A DNA stretch of 64,000 bases, taken from NCBI RefSeq assembly GCF_020283565.1, contig NC_060062.1, positions 57,310,439 to 57,374,438 on the forward strand. The letters are read 5' to 3'. A program made the translations under genes and the position numbers. The notes beneath the pieces are model-generated. The model did no database searches and had not been told where the DNA came from. It saw nothing but the letters and a program-made list of their open reading frames with translations. Shown piece after piece: positions 45,499 through 56,620 of the stretch. This DNA is from Trifolium pratense (lineage: Eukaryota > Streptophyta > Magnoliopsida > Fabales > Fabaceae). Position 1 is the stretch's first letter. Every line of letters starts with the position of its first letter.

Positions 45499-45800
45499 AT
45501 GGTTAAAACTCTCATGTTTGTTTATACTATGATTTTATTTCTTTCTCTATTTATTGTTGCAAAGAAGGTTGATGGTAAGACATTTTTTCCGCTTTCAAAT
45601 TTCTTTCTTTATTTTGTAGTTGATACACAATCTTTTATCTCGTTTTAATAACATTATTATTTTATTCTTTTATTATTGCAGCACAACTTCGATGTAAATT
45701 TGATATTGATTGTCCACGAGTTGAAAACTTGTATCCAATGATTTATAGGTGCATTTACAAAAAATGTAGACTTGTTAGTGTGGAACCACTTATTCTATAA
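45499..45800 (+). CDS. Nodule-specific cysteine-rich (NCR) peptide gene, two exons
   Basis: Exon 1 is 45499-45574 and exon 2 is 45682-45800, joined across a 107-bp intron with GT (45575) and AG (45680-45681). The 64-residue product starts with a hydrophobic secretion signal (MVKTLMFVYTMILFLSLFIV, then AKKVDG) and ends in a short mature peptide with four cysteines in the spacing C-x5-C-x12-C-x4-C (RCKFDIDC ... RCIYKKC). The one-intron layout, with the split at the signal-peptide end, is the NCR norm. NCR peptides go by the secretory pathway to bacteroids and drive terminal differentiation of rhizobia. A TATA-like CTATAAAG lies about 50 bp upstream. Both exons are intact. Nodule expression is inferred from the family only. 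Confidence 0.85.
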
Positions 45801-45873
45801 GTATCGCCAAGAGAATATACAAACGCCATGTAGGGAGGAATGAACTCTTGCACTACCAAAAAGTCTGAAATAT

Positions 45874-46204
45874 GGACATGTTTGTTTGAGATTTAAAAAG
45901 AATGATTTTTTTTGAAAAAAATCAGTTTTAAGAAAATCATTTTTTTGTGGAGATTTTGAAAAAAATCTAAAGCTATTTGTCGTTTGTTTACAATCATTAA
46001 AATTTATTTTTTTAAGATAGTGAGGGATGATGAATGATAAAAAAAAAAGGATTTTGATAAAAACTATTGAAAATAGATTCTCATTTTGATGAAAAAAATG
46101 ATTTTTTTTTCTAATAAAATGATTTTTGAAAAAATATGAAACAAACACAACTAAGATAAAAAAAATATATTTTTTTTGGTAAAAAATCTGAAACAAACAA
46201 GCCC
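45874..46204. mobile_element. MITE with imperfect terminal inverted repeats
   Basis: Left end GGACATGTTTGTTTGAGATT pairs with the right end, whose reverse complement is GGGCTTGTTTGTTTCAGATT. TAT on both sides may be a 3-bp duplication. The 331-bp interior is A/T homopolymer-rich with many internal inverted repeats (AATCATTTTTT / AAAAAATGATT). It starts 73 bp after the NCR stop. Superfamily uncertain. Confidence 0.6.
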
Positions 46205-46370
46205 TATATCTTAATTATGATAAAATATTTATAAGGTTTCAATTTTATTTTTATTTATTTTTGTTTTTGTTATTTGACGCACCTGATGTTACGCCTTTGT
46301 GCTTGATGGATATTTTAGCAACCGTACAAAACTAATTTCAAGTAATAATATTTATAATAACAAGCGGGCC

Positions 46371-46395
46371 AGGCAGGCGCGGAACGCGCCTGCCT
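46371..46395. other. GC-rich perfect hairpin
   Basis: Arms AGGCAGGCGCG and CGCGCCTGCCT with a 3-nt loop GAA, followed by GTGTCTAAC. A hairpin shortly before a CTAA-type word is reminiscent of a Helitron 3' end, but no matching 5' TC end was found. Confidence 0.45.
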
Positions 46396-48414
46396 GTGTC
46401 TAACTTATGTACCCAAAAAAAAAGATACGCCTTATGTTATGGTGAGTTTGTTAATAAAAGATTTTTGTTGCTACTAAAAAAAAGCAAGGGTAATGTTGGT
46501 TAGGGATGACAATGGGTAGGGTATGGGTAGGGTACTATAGTACCCATCCCCATACCCGCAGTTTAAAAAAATACCCGTACCCATCCCCATACCCACGTGG
46601 GTAACGATCTTTGTCCCCGTCCACTACAAAAAATATGTTGACTTACGACACATGAATTCTGGCAGTTTAGAAGAACCGTCGTCGCTATGTTAATATTTGA
46701 AACCTTGCGGCCGTTCAAAAGCAACCGTCGAGAAGTCGACAAACCCACGCTATTTCACTTCTTCCCTCTTTTTTCAGAATTTCTTCAATCCCACAACCTT
46801 CGAGCTTCAATCTCTAAATCAGATTCGTTTTCAAGCTTCTTCAATCCCTAAACCCTAGAAAAATATGCGATATTCTTACTCATAAATAAGCTTCAATCCT
46901 AAATCTGTGATTCTCACTCACAAGCTCCAATCCCTAAATCTCTCAAGCTACGTTCAGGTTCAACATTCAGGCTTCGTTCGAATCCCTAAATCACTCAACC
47001 TCTCAAGCTTCGTTGAACCTCTCAAGCTTCGCTGAACCTTCAATCTCCATTCAACTTCGTTCAGCTTCGTTTAACATTAAAATTCATATTCAATCTTCAA
47101 AATCCAGGTTCAATTTTACTTCAGATTCAATATTCCTTGAAATTGAGGTTCACTTGAATATATGATTTGCTTAATTTTGCTTCAGATTCAACATTGCTTA
47201 ATTTTGCTTCAGGTTCACTTGAAGCCCCTTTACATAGCTCATTGTATGAATAATTAAGCTTCGGATTTTTAAAGTCAATTGAGGTGTTTAACCTTCTGAT
47301 ATGTGGTTTATTTATCTTGTCATTACTTTGTAATTTTGAAGGATGTGATTTAGAATAAGTTGAGATCAGTATGGTAGCTTTATTGTTGAAAACTCATAGC
47401 AATGCCATCTTTGATAACACTCTAATAAGGTTCTGTTTGGCGAATTTTTTTGGAATGTTAGGCTCTAGTGTAACACAGGGTTTTATGTACCTATGACATT
47501 CACATTTTGGTTAATTGATGAATATTAGGGCTGTAATTTGCATCTAATTAATTTTTGTTTCAAGCAGGGAATTAATTGTGCTATGATTATGTCACCTATC
47601 CATATAGTTAACACTTGTATTTCCTGGTGGCTGGTCCTGTTATTCTTTACATTTCATTATTACATCCTTGTTGTCTGAGATTTTGTCACCAGGACTTGTT
47701 TTAAAGCCTAGCTTTCATTGATTTTTTCTGTTCCTAGTCTCACTTGGTGGGACAATTTGCCAGATTATATTAAGAATGATTTTCATCCTAATAGATTAGG
47801 TTTGCCTATTTATTGTTTCTGTTAATTGTTATTGAATTCTGTTGATTTGGGTTATGGATTCAGTTCTTGCAAATGTAGGCAAGACTATTAAACTTATAAT
47901 AATGTTAATCATTCCCTGGAACTTGCCATGACTTTACACCACTAGATGGTTCATTAGAAGAAAATTTAATGGGAACTTTACTACACTAAGTTGTAAATTT
48001 AGGAGTCACAATGTAATGGTTAGAAAATAAGACTGTCATATACTGATTTTCAAAATGGTTTTTATGTCGGCGATGAGAAGGAATAAGGTTGGAGCATACC
48101 GGTTCATTTGAGGCCAAGAGACTTGTACGACATGGGTGGAGATGAAATGATGGCATCCAATGAGACATATCCATCACAAAACTTAGAAGAACTCTTTTAG
48201 ATGATAACACATATATCCCTTTGGCAAGAGTTAATGATGATAATGATGATATGCTTTTATGAATAATGTTTAGATTCAAAATTTGATATGTGAATGAAGT
48301 TTCAGTTTTGTGACTGTTCTTTTAATGTCTTTGACTGTTTCAGTTTTGTGAATTTTACAAATCTTTTCTATTCAATTTGTATCTGTGGTTTTGAAAATTG
48401 ATTGTAGGTATGTC

Positions 48415-48543
48415 TACCTCAAAAAGAAGACGTAATTATCGTATACAACCTCCCACTCAACTTCAACCCCAACATCGACAACCTCAATCTCCCCCTCAAC
48501 TTCATCATTCACATGAGATGGCTTTTACTTCTGCATTATAACT
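48415..48543 (+). other. Short open stretch of unknown origin in the CACTA
   Basis: After a possible AG acceptor a frame reads MSTSKRRRNYRIQPP, then a Gln/Pro/His-rich stretch, ending at TAA (48541-48543), 43 residues. It could be an exon of a captured gene or of a transposon gene. I do not recognise it. Confidence 0.3.
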
Positions 48544-48563
48544 GTAACTAAGTTGTGGTATAG

Positions 48564-49366
48564 GTATTGCTGCGAGATCCAACAGATGAACACGTGGTTC
48601 TTGTTGTTGAGGAACTGTAGAGGTGATTGCCTAAACTGAGTGACATCCGTCAACAACAAGGAGATGGTAAAGAGTATTTTGGTGGTCAACAGGATGCTGA
48701 AGCTGCTGAAGATGGTATGTTAGAAAAAAATAGTTGATTGCATCCTTTCCTCTCTAATCAAACATTGTTTTTCTTCCTGTATCTGAATGATCTAAATTAT
48801 GCAATGTAGAGTCACCGTTTGAGTTTCGTGCCTTGGAGGTGGCTTTAGAAGCCATTTGTAGTTATCTTGCTGCACGTACAACTGAGTTGGAGATGGCTGC
48901 TTATCCTGCATTATATGAACTTACCTCCAAGGTACATATATAATTAAATTCCTTATCTTGTTTTTCTCTCATTTCAGTTTTGACACGAGCCCTCCCTCAC
49001 AAATATATAATAAGGTAACAACTAGGAAGCTTCATTAAAAGTGGTTTAGGAGATTTTTCTTTCCTTTAGTTCAGATATCTTATGCTTTTTACTCCTTGTA
49101 TTTATCATCATTGACATGTTAATTCTGATCATGAATGCTTTCACTTACATGATTTCTATTGTCTGGCTTGAAACGTGGATGTTCTAGTTCCATGTTTGAT
49201 CTTTTTGAGGAATCTGTTTCATTTATGTTTTTGAAATTCTTGACTTTATTTTGTTCAATTGTTATGAACTTTGAGTTACATTAAACTGCAAATTAGTGGT
49301 CGTAATTTGGACAGAGTTCGTAAACTGAAGAGTGCAATGAAGAGGCTGACAGCTCGGGTTCAAAAG
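48564..49366 (+). pseudogene. Captured MRS2/CorA-type magnesium transporter fragment
   Basis: Three exon-like pieces with conserved borders. 48564-48714 reads VLLRDPTDEHV ... EEL, then two stops (TAG, TGA), then LPKLSDIRQQQGDGKEYFGG. 48810-48931 reads [20 protein letters not shown] and [18 protein letters not shown]. 49292-49366 reads ISGRNLDRVRKLKSAMKRLT then ARVQK. These match the cytosolic domain of plant MRS2/MGT transporters, upstream of the two membrane helices and the GMN motif, which are absent. The third acceptor is CAAATT rather than CAG, so splicing is probably lost. Its position inside CACTA termini indicates transposon capture. Confidence 0.85.
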
Positions 49367-49864
49367 GTATGTTAAGCTCTTCTTGAGGTTTAAAACTATC
49401 ATGCTTCATATCCCTTTGTATTTTAGTTATACTAGTTAAGAAGGGTAATATTTTAGTTATACTAGAGTTAAGAAGGGTGAGGTTTAGGACTGGAATAACA
49501 GAATCTTTGTTTGGTTTGTGGTGTGTTAATTTCAGCTTGCTTGTTTGGTATTCTGTCAATTTCATCTTTTATATTTGGAAGTTTTTACTTGCAATTAGCT
49601 TTTGTTCTTAATTTATTATATAATATAGATGCAATTCTCTACCAAAAAATAAAAATATAGATGCAATTAGCATCTTCTATGTTTTGGATGTTTAGGTATA
49701 GGTGGGCTATTTTTATTATGTTTAAGAGACCTTGTTTAACACAATTAATTGCAGCAAAAAAAAGCACAAAAATTTTTAGTCATTAAGTAGGAAAAAAAAA
49801 TAAGAAAAGAACTATTAATTGCAGGAAAAAAAAAAACACTGAATTTTTTTTCCAAAAAAATAGA

Positions 49865-50160
49865 GATTGCGGCGGTTTTAAACTGCCAGTAAAGTAAAAA
49901 AAAAATTAATGATAGAGCGATGGTTTTAAACCGTCGCCAATGCAGAAATAGTTCCCTTGCTAGTTTCCATTTCCCGACGGTTTTAAAATGACGCTAACTT
50001 TGTTGCGACGGTTTGTGTGGCGGTTCTTAAAAACCGTCGCAATGTTTAGCGACGACGCCAGGTTTTGCGGCCCTTTACCAACTGTCGTAATATCGGTTTG
50101 CGACGGTTCAAAACCGTCGCTAATGCCTTTTAGAACCGTCGCTAACTATCAAATTTCTTG
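49865..50160. repeat. Subterminal repeats of the CACTA element
   Basis: Many copies of ACCGTCGC/GCGACGGTT in both orientations, several forming inverted pairs (for example around 50006-50045 and 50100-50125). In CACTA elements such motifs bind the transposase. Confidence 0.75.
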
Positions 50161-50724
50161 TAGTGGTCCCCATACCCTATGGGTACCTAAGTACCCATAC
50201 CCGTACCCGTTATCCGCATTTTTCATAAAAATAAATCGATCGATTATAAAATATCATATTGTTTTAATATAATTATTTTTTAAAAAAGATTTTAATGTTG
50301 ACTCGGGAAAATTATAAACAAAAAATTTATCAATCTCATGTTAAAGTTCATTTCCTTGTCACATTGTGTTTGTATTATATTATAAATAAACATTTTTGTT
50401 AAAAATGTCTAATAATTTAATTGTTGTTGTGTTTTTTTAAATTGATATACATATGTTATTATATAAAAACATATATAAAATAAATAAATATACTATGTGG
50501 GTATGGGGCGGGGTGGGTACTAAGGTACCCGTACCCGCACCCATACCCGTTCATTTTTGCGGATAATTACCCATACCCGTGCCCGTACCCAAAATGTGGG
50601 ATTTTACCCTACCCGTTATGGGTATTTTTTGCGGGTGCCCACTGAGTATGAGTGAAATTGTCATCCCTAATGTTGGTATTATGAAAATTCTACCCCAAAA
50701 CTCATGTATTCTTTTTATATATTA

Positions 50725-51045
50725 TAGTATAGAATAGATATAGATGAAAAAACCATAAAAAAAAAGAGAGGAAGTTAAGGGCAATTATGGAATAATTAAA
50801 AAACCATAAAGGAAGTTAAGGGCAAAATGGACCAAAAAAAATTCAGCCCAAACTCCCTTATCCCCTTTATATATTGTTATAGATATAGTATAGAATAGAT
50901 ATAGATGAAAAAACCATAAAAAAAAAAGAGGAAGTTAAGGGCAATTATGGAATAATTAAAAAACCATAAAGGAAGTTAAGGGCAAAATGGACCAAAAAAA
51001 ATCCAGCCCAAATTCCCTTATCCCCTTTATATATTGTTATAGATA
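50725..51045. repeat. Tandem duplication, about 161 bp x 2
   Basis: Copies at 50725-50885 and 50886-51045 start TAGTATAGAATAGATATAG and differ by a few bases. Each also contains an internal short direct repeat (AAAAACCATAAA ... GGAAGTTAAGGGCAA twice). Confidence 0.85.
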
Positions 51046-51239
51046 ATAATAAGTTTGTCTCCACATAAATTTCCAATTTCAACAATGCATTTAAAATCGA
51101 CATTGGATTAAAGACAATAAATTGGGAGGATTTCATATCGATTTAATAGCAACAAAAATTATATTAACGAGAATAGTAATAACGAGAAAATAAAAGAAGT
51201 TTGGATTTTTTATGAGAAAAAACAATTAAGTTGTTTTGA

Positions 51240-52110
51240 ACTCATTCAATATCACTATTTGGGTAATTGCGGTCATACTATCTGGTATTTGCACTTTTAA
51301 GGGGGTGCGCTATAAGTCTCAAAAGAATACAATTGCTCAAACACACTTGTTTAGGACTTTCTTGCCCAAACTCTCTAGCTTAGGATTTCCTTGCTCAAAC
51401 ACACTTGCAAGAGACTTTTTAAACTAACTTAAAACAAATTTAAGAAAGTTTGGGATTAAACACTTGATATACTATCAGAGTGTTCACAAAATACAAAACA
51501 AATACAAGACTTAACACTTAAATTCTAAGATACAAAGTTTGTAAGAATTCCCAAGTGTTTTTGACAGCTTTAATTTTGGCAAAGTTTTAGCACTTCAGAT
51601 TCTGTAAGTTCGGATGATATTCTTCAAAAAGATTGCTTAATATATAGGCAGTAGAAATATATATGTTGAAGATGACCGTTGAAAAGCTTGTTGAAACTTG
51701 TATCTTGCTTTCTGCAAAGACAGTTGCAATCTGGGTAATAACCACTCCAATGCTTTGACGAAGAGGATAATGTCTTCACATTTATGACAAAAGGACAACT
51801 GCTATGATAGTGACATTGTACTTTATTCTTTCCTTTTTGTCAACTATGAAGTGAACCTCTGAGTGACCAAAGTCTGATCTTCTAAGACTGTAGTGACTCA
51901 GAGTCTGATGTTCACTGCTTCTGACGCTTTTCAGCTTTTGAAGCTTGCAACCTCTGCACGTCTTTAGAGTCTGCTTCTCAGAGTTTGTTTTTCAGCTTCT
52001 CTTAAATACGTTCAAGTGGTTATTAATTTTATCTTTCAATCCTGCACACTTTAATCAAATATTAGTAACACCAATTGTTCTTTTAATACTTTGTTATCAT
52101 TACAACCACT
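51240..52110 (-). mobile_element. Probable copia-like LTR fragment
   Basis: A non-coding stretch with features of a legume copia LTR read on the minus strand: a start-like TAATGATAACAAAGTATTAAA near 52100, CTTCTGA/CAGAG-rich words, and a TATA-like CTATATATTAAG near 51638. No duplication, primer site or second LTR was found, so this rests on composition and style only. Confidence 0.35.
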
Positions 52111-52411
52111 AGAGAGATTCAATAGAACCAGCCATCGAAGATGAAGTTAAACCGTGAGAACATTAGAGAGAGAGGTTCAGGAAGATTCAAAGAAGAGTTT
52201 CTCCACATACGGCGCCACTGTTCTACTCAATGAAGAACTAGATGATTCAATATGTCATCAAGGAGGAGTGAAAGTAAAAAGTGATTGAATTTGTGCCTTG
52301 TCGCCAAAGTTTTCCTTTATATAGAGGGAGATTGTTATAACCGTTTGTGCCAGCAGGTGACAACTGTCATTAGAGATGATGATAGCCATTGACAGTAATT
52401 TCAGTTGGAAG

Positions 52412-52510
52412 TGATGCAGGGTGTTGATGTTCGAACCCCGGTCATCCAGTTATCCACCTTATAGGTGGAATTTATGGACAGTGGCCACTAGGCTGCTTGA
52501 TCAATTTTTT
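52412..52510 (-). mobile_element. tRNA-derived SINE-like fragment
   Basis: Minus-strand CTAGTGGCCACTG (A-box-like, about 52480-52491) and GGGGTTCGAACATC (B-box-like, about 52425-52438) at a tRNA-like distance, preceded by AAGCAGC. No functional tRNA fold is evident. Confidence 0.5.
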
Positions 52511-52825
52511 ATTTATCAATTTCATTAAATTTAAATAATAAAATCTGTAAAAAAAATGTTTAAATAATAAAAATCATTTGTAAAAAAATCATATAAAACA
52601 AAAAGCGCTTTTCATGAGAGTGAGGAGAAATAATTCGAATATTCGATGTGTAAGGTCTACTATATGACCATGAGATCTTGATTTATCTAACCACCATAAA
52701 CTTTTGTCCATCATAGACCAGATTGAGTACTGGTCCATGTTAGAATTTGTCCACAAGTATATTGTCCTCACCACTCATATCAAAGCTTTAGGCATTGCAA
52801 AAAGTTGAAACCTCACAATCACAAA

Positions 52826-53018
52826 TGTTATGAAATATAAGTAATAGTAATAATATATAAGTATAGAGGAGAGAAGAAGAGAAGAGAGAAAGAATAGAAT
52901 TAGTCTGATTGACCAAGTGAGTAGTTTACATTAGTCATAGGTTCTATTTATAGGCAAATGTAATGGGCCAATAACATGGGCCAGAACCTATATGGACATC
53001 CACTAAATATTCATAACA
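52826..53018 (-). repeat. 3' LTR of copia element F
   Basis: 193 bp with inverted ends TGTTATGAA and TTCATAACA, a TATA-like TCTATTTATAGG near 52945, and the polypurine tract AAGGGGGAG (minus strand, 53027-53019) next to it. Confidence 0.75.
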
Positions 53019-53130
53019 CTCCCCCTTGGATGTCCACCGAGGATATGCCTCATTAAAACCTTACTAGAAAAAAACCCAGTGGGAAAAAATTCTAGTGAAG
53101 GAAAAAGAGTACAATCCTTTTACAATATAT

Positions 53131-56100
53131 TTATTTCTCCCCCTCAACTAGACAAATATTTCTGAGACGACGAAGACCAATCCTTTGTACTAGTTTCTCG
53201 AAGATTCTGCTCGGGAGTGACTTTGTAAAGAGGTCTGCGAGATTATCACACGAACGAATTTGTTGTATGATTACTTCACCATTCTTTTGAAGATCATGAG
53301 TGAAAAAGAACTTTGGAGAGATATGTTTTGTTCTGTCTCCTTTAATGAGCCTTCCTTTAACTGAGCAATGCATGCAGTGTTGTCTTCAAAAATGATTGTT
53401 GTATTCATTCTTTCGGAAGATAAACCGCAATTCTTTTGTATGTGTTGAATTACGGACCTCAACCATACACATTCTCTACTTTCCTCGTGTAGTGCTAAAA
53501 GTTCCGCATGATTTGATGATGTTGCTGTTAAGGTCTGTTTGACAGATCTCCATGAGATGGCTGTATCTCCACTTGTGAACAAGTAACCTGTTTGTGATCT
53601 TCCTTTATGAGGATCTGACAAATAACCTGCATCTGCATAACCTATTAATTCTAGTTTGGATACTTTAGGATAAAATAATCCCATATCCATTGTACCTTTA
53701 AGATAACGAAATATATGTTTGACTCCGTTCCAATGTCTTTTTGTAGGTGAAGAACTATACCTTGATAGTAGATTGACATAAAATGCTATATCAGGACGTG
53801 TATAATTAGCAAGATACATTAGTGCTCCTATCGCACTCAGATATGGTACTTCAGGACCAATTAGTTCTTCATCCTCTTCTTTAGGTCTGAAAGGATCTTT
53901 CTCCACGTCCAATGATCTAACAACCATTGGAGTAGATAACGGAGATTTGTCCATGTAAAAGCGTTTTAACATTTTTGCTATATAAGCTTCTTGATGCACA
54001 AAAATTCCATTTTTCATATGCTCAATTTGTAATCCAAGACAAAATTTTGTCTTTCCCAAGTCTTTCATCTCAAACTCTTTCTTTAAGCAAGTTATGGCTT
54101 TTGAAAGCTCTTCAGGAGTTCCAATAATATTTATGTCATCAACGTAAACAGCAATTATAGCAAATTCACTTTCTGATCCTTTTATAAAAATACATGGGCA
54201 AATGGAGTCATTTTTATAACCCTCTCTTAGCAAATATTCACTGAGACGGTTATACCACATGCGTCCAGACTGTTTTAGTCCATAAAGAGATTTATTCAAT
54301 TTGATGGAGTATTCTTCTCGAGACTTTAAATTATTGGCATTAGGAAAATGAAATCCTTCAGGGAGTTTCATATAAATGTCACTATCAAGTGAGCCATACA
54401 AATATGCTATAACAACATCCATCATGTGCATATTTAGCCATTTGTTTGCTATAAGGCTAATTAAGTACCTAAAAGTAGTTGCATCAACTACTGGTGAATA
54501 TGTCTCGTCAAAATCGATACCGGGTCTTTGCGAAAATCCTTGAGCAACTAGTCTCGCTTTATATCTCACAATTTCACCGTTTTCATTTCGTTTTCGCACA
54601 AACACCCATTTATATCCAACTGGTTTTACACCTTCGGGTGTGCGGACAACAGGTCCAAAAACTTGTCGTTTGTAAAGTGAGTTTAGTTCTGCATCAATTG
54701 CATCTTTCCATTTTGGCCAATTCTCACTTTGTCGACAATCTTTAATAGATTTTGGTTCATGATCCTCATTATTATTTATCATATTTAGCGCTATATTATA
54801 TGCAAAAACATCATCAACGTTGACATTATTTCGGTTCCATTGAATTTCACTAGTGACATAATTCATTGAGATCTCATTATTTTCATGAATTTCAGGTACC
54901 TGATCAATTTCTTCGGGGACTGAAATATCAGTTATGTCTGAAGGCTCTTTTAGAGCTTCTATATCTTCATTTGTGCCATCTATCTTTTTAGCTCCTTTTC
55001 TCATTCGAGGATTTCTATCTTTGGAACCGACTGGCCTACCACGCTTCAGGCGAGGTTGAGACTCATTTGCAACAATACATTGTCCGACAGGGACATCCAA
55101 TTTTATCGGAGCATTAACAGTTGGTATATATGACTTAGTCACACCCTTTAGATCAGTGAATGCATTTGGTAATTGATTTGCTAAACTTTGTAGATGAATT
55201 ATCTTTTGAACTTCTAGTTCACATTGTTTAGTTCGAGGATCAAAATGAGATAATGATAATTCATTCCAACTGATCTCTTTTTCTAGCTGTTTATTCTCTC
55301 CCCCTAATGTTGGGAAATTTGATTCATCAAAATGACAATCAGCAAATCTCGCTGTAAATAAATCTCCTATTGTTGGCTCAAGGTACTTAATAATAGATGG
55401 AGATTCATATCCAACATATATTCCCAACCTTCTATGTGGACCCATCTTAGTGCTTTGAGGAGGGTAAATTGGTACATAGACCGCACATCCAAAAATTCTT
55501 AGATGGGAAATATTTGGTTCTTGACCAAAAACCAATTTTAAAGGGGATGAGCTATTATAACTTGTTGGCCTGATGCGAATTAACGATGCAGCATGTAAAA
55601 TTGCATGTCCCCAAGCGGAAATTGGAAGTTTGCATCTCATAAGGAGTGGTCTTGCAATTAATTGTATATGTTTGATAAGTGATTCCGCCATTCCATTTTG
55701 TGTATGAACATGTGCTACAGGGTGTTCAATGTCAATCCCAATGGATATATAATACTCATTAAATGCTTGAGATGAAAACTCAGCAGCATTATCAAGACGT
55801 ATTTTCTTGACGGGATAATCAGGGAAGTGAGCTCTTATTCGAATTAGTTGAGCTAACAGTCTCGCAAATGCCTGGTTGCGAGTTGACAACAAACAAACAT
55901 GTGACCACCTAGTTGACGCGTCAATTAAAACCATAAAATATCTAAATTGTCCACATGCTGGGTGTATTGGTCCACAGATATCACCATGTATACGTTCTAG
56001 AAAATTTAGAGGTTCACTATTAATTTTTAATGGTGATGGCCGAATTATCAACTTCCCTTGTGAACAAGAAGCACATGAGTGCTTATTAGATTGAAGAATC

Positions 56101-56620
56101 TCCTGGCTCTTCAATTGATGACCCATTGAGTTTTTAATTATTTTTCGCATCATTATAGAACCGGGATGGCCTAGCCGGTCATGCCAAACAACAAATTTAT
56201 CATGATTTGTAAACTTCTGGTTTACATTATGATTTGTAAACTTCTGGTTTACAATAACATGTGTTTCAATTGTACTAATATGAGTGTAGTACAAACCCGA
56301 AGAGAAAGCGGGTAGTTTCTCCAATACACATGTTTTATGCAAATTGCGCTTTGTGATACAAAGGTATTCAACACCTCCTTCATTTCTTGTTTCAATATGG
56401 TATCCATTTAGACGAATATCCTTGAAACTTAATAAATTTCTATAAGATTTGGAGGAATATAATGCATTCTCAATATGTAACTTTGTTCCACCATATAACA
56501 ATATATCTGCTCTTCCGGAGCCTTCAATTATTTTTGAAGTGCCAGATATTGTACTGACATTAGTTTCTCGTTTCACCAAAGAGGAGAAATATTTTTTATC
56601 TTTAAAAATTGTGTGGGTAG
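53131..56620 (-). pseudogene. Copia pol: integrase, reverse transcriptase, RNase H; frameshifted
   Basis: A frame of more than 1100 residues reads from 56620 to 53271, then the coding continues in another frame to 53131 (KGDRTKHISPKFFFTHDL). The shift lies near 53350-53360. From the N-terminus: end of protease (THTIFKDKKYFS), integrase zinc site (WHDRLGHPG ... CASCSQGK), D,D,E residues in HGDICGP, RLDNAAEF and NGMAESL, reverse transcriptase (VRYKARLVAQGFSQ; catalytic YVDD in AVYVDDINII), and RNase H (GYADAGY; SSNHAELLAL). A 27-nt tandem duplication before the integrase zinc site repeats NHNVNQKFT-like residues. Frameshift and split start argue that it is inactive. Confidence 0.9.

Larger units (their letters stand above)
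46622..50165. mobile_element. Non-autonomous CACTA (En/Spm) transposon carrying gene fragments
   Basis: Ends CACTACAAAAAATATG on the left and (reverse complement) CACTACAAGAAATTTG on the right, with a 3-bp duplication GTC at 46619-46621 and 50166-50168. Subterminal ACCGTCGC/GCGACGGT repeats are dense on the right (49865-50160) and present on the left near 46675. No transposase frame was recognised. The interior (48564-49366) carries spliceable-looking fragments of an MRS2-type magnesium transporter gene. It is inserted into the hAT MITE. Confidence 0.85.
46501..50669. mobile_element. hAT-type MITE, split by a CACTA element
   Basis: Terminal inverted repeats TAGGGATGACAAT (46501) and ATTGTCATCCCTA (50669), flanked by the 8-bp duplication ATGTTGGT at 46493-46500 and 50670-50677, as expected for hAT. 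Net length without the insertion is 622 bp (46501-46621 and 50169-50669). The interior is rich in GGGTA/TACCC words and codes for nothing. Confidence 0.85.

Noticed and set aside
45795..46196. 133-residue Phe/Lys-rich minus-strand frame
   Set aside because: It comes from A/T homopolymers of the MITE at 45874-46204.
52412..52510. tRNA gene on the minus strand
   Set aside because: Box-like words without a convincing acceptor stem or anticodon arm; kept as SINE-like.
54479..54745. 88-residue plus-strand frame
   Set aside because: Shadow of the copia reverse transcriptase on the opposite strand.
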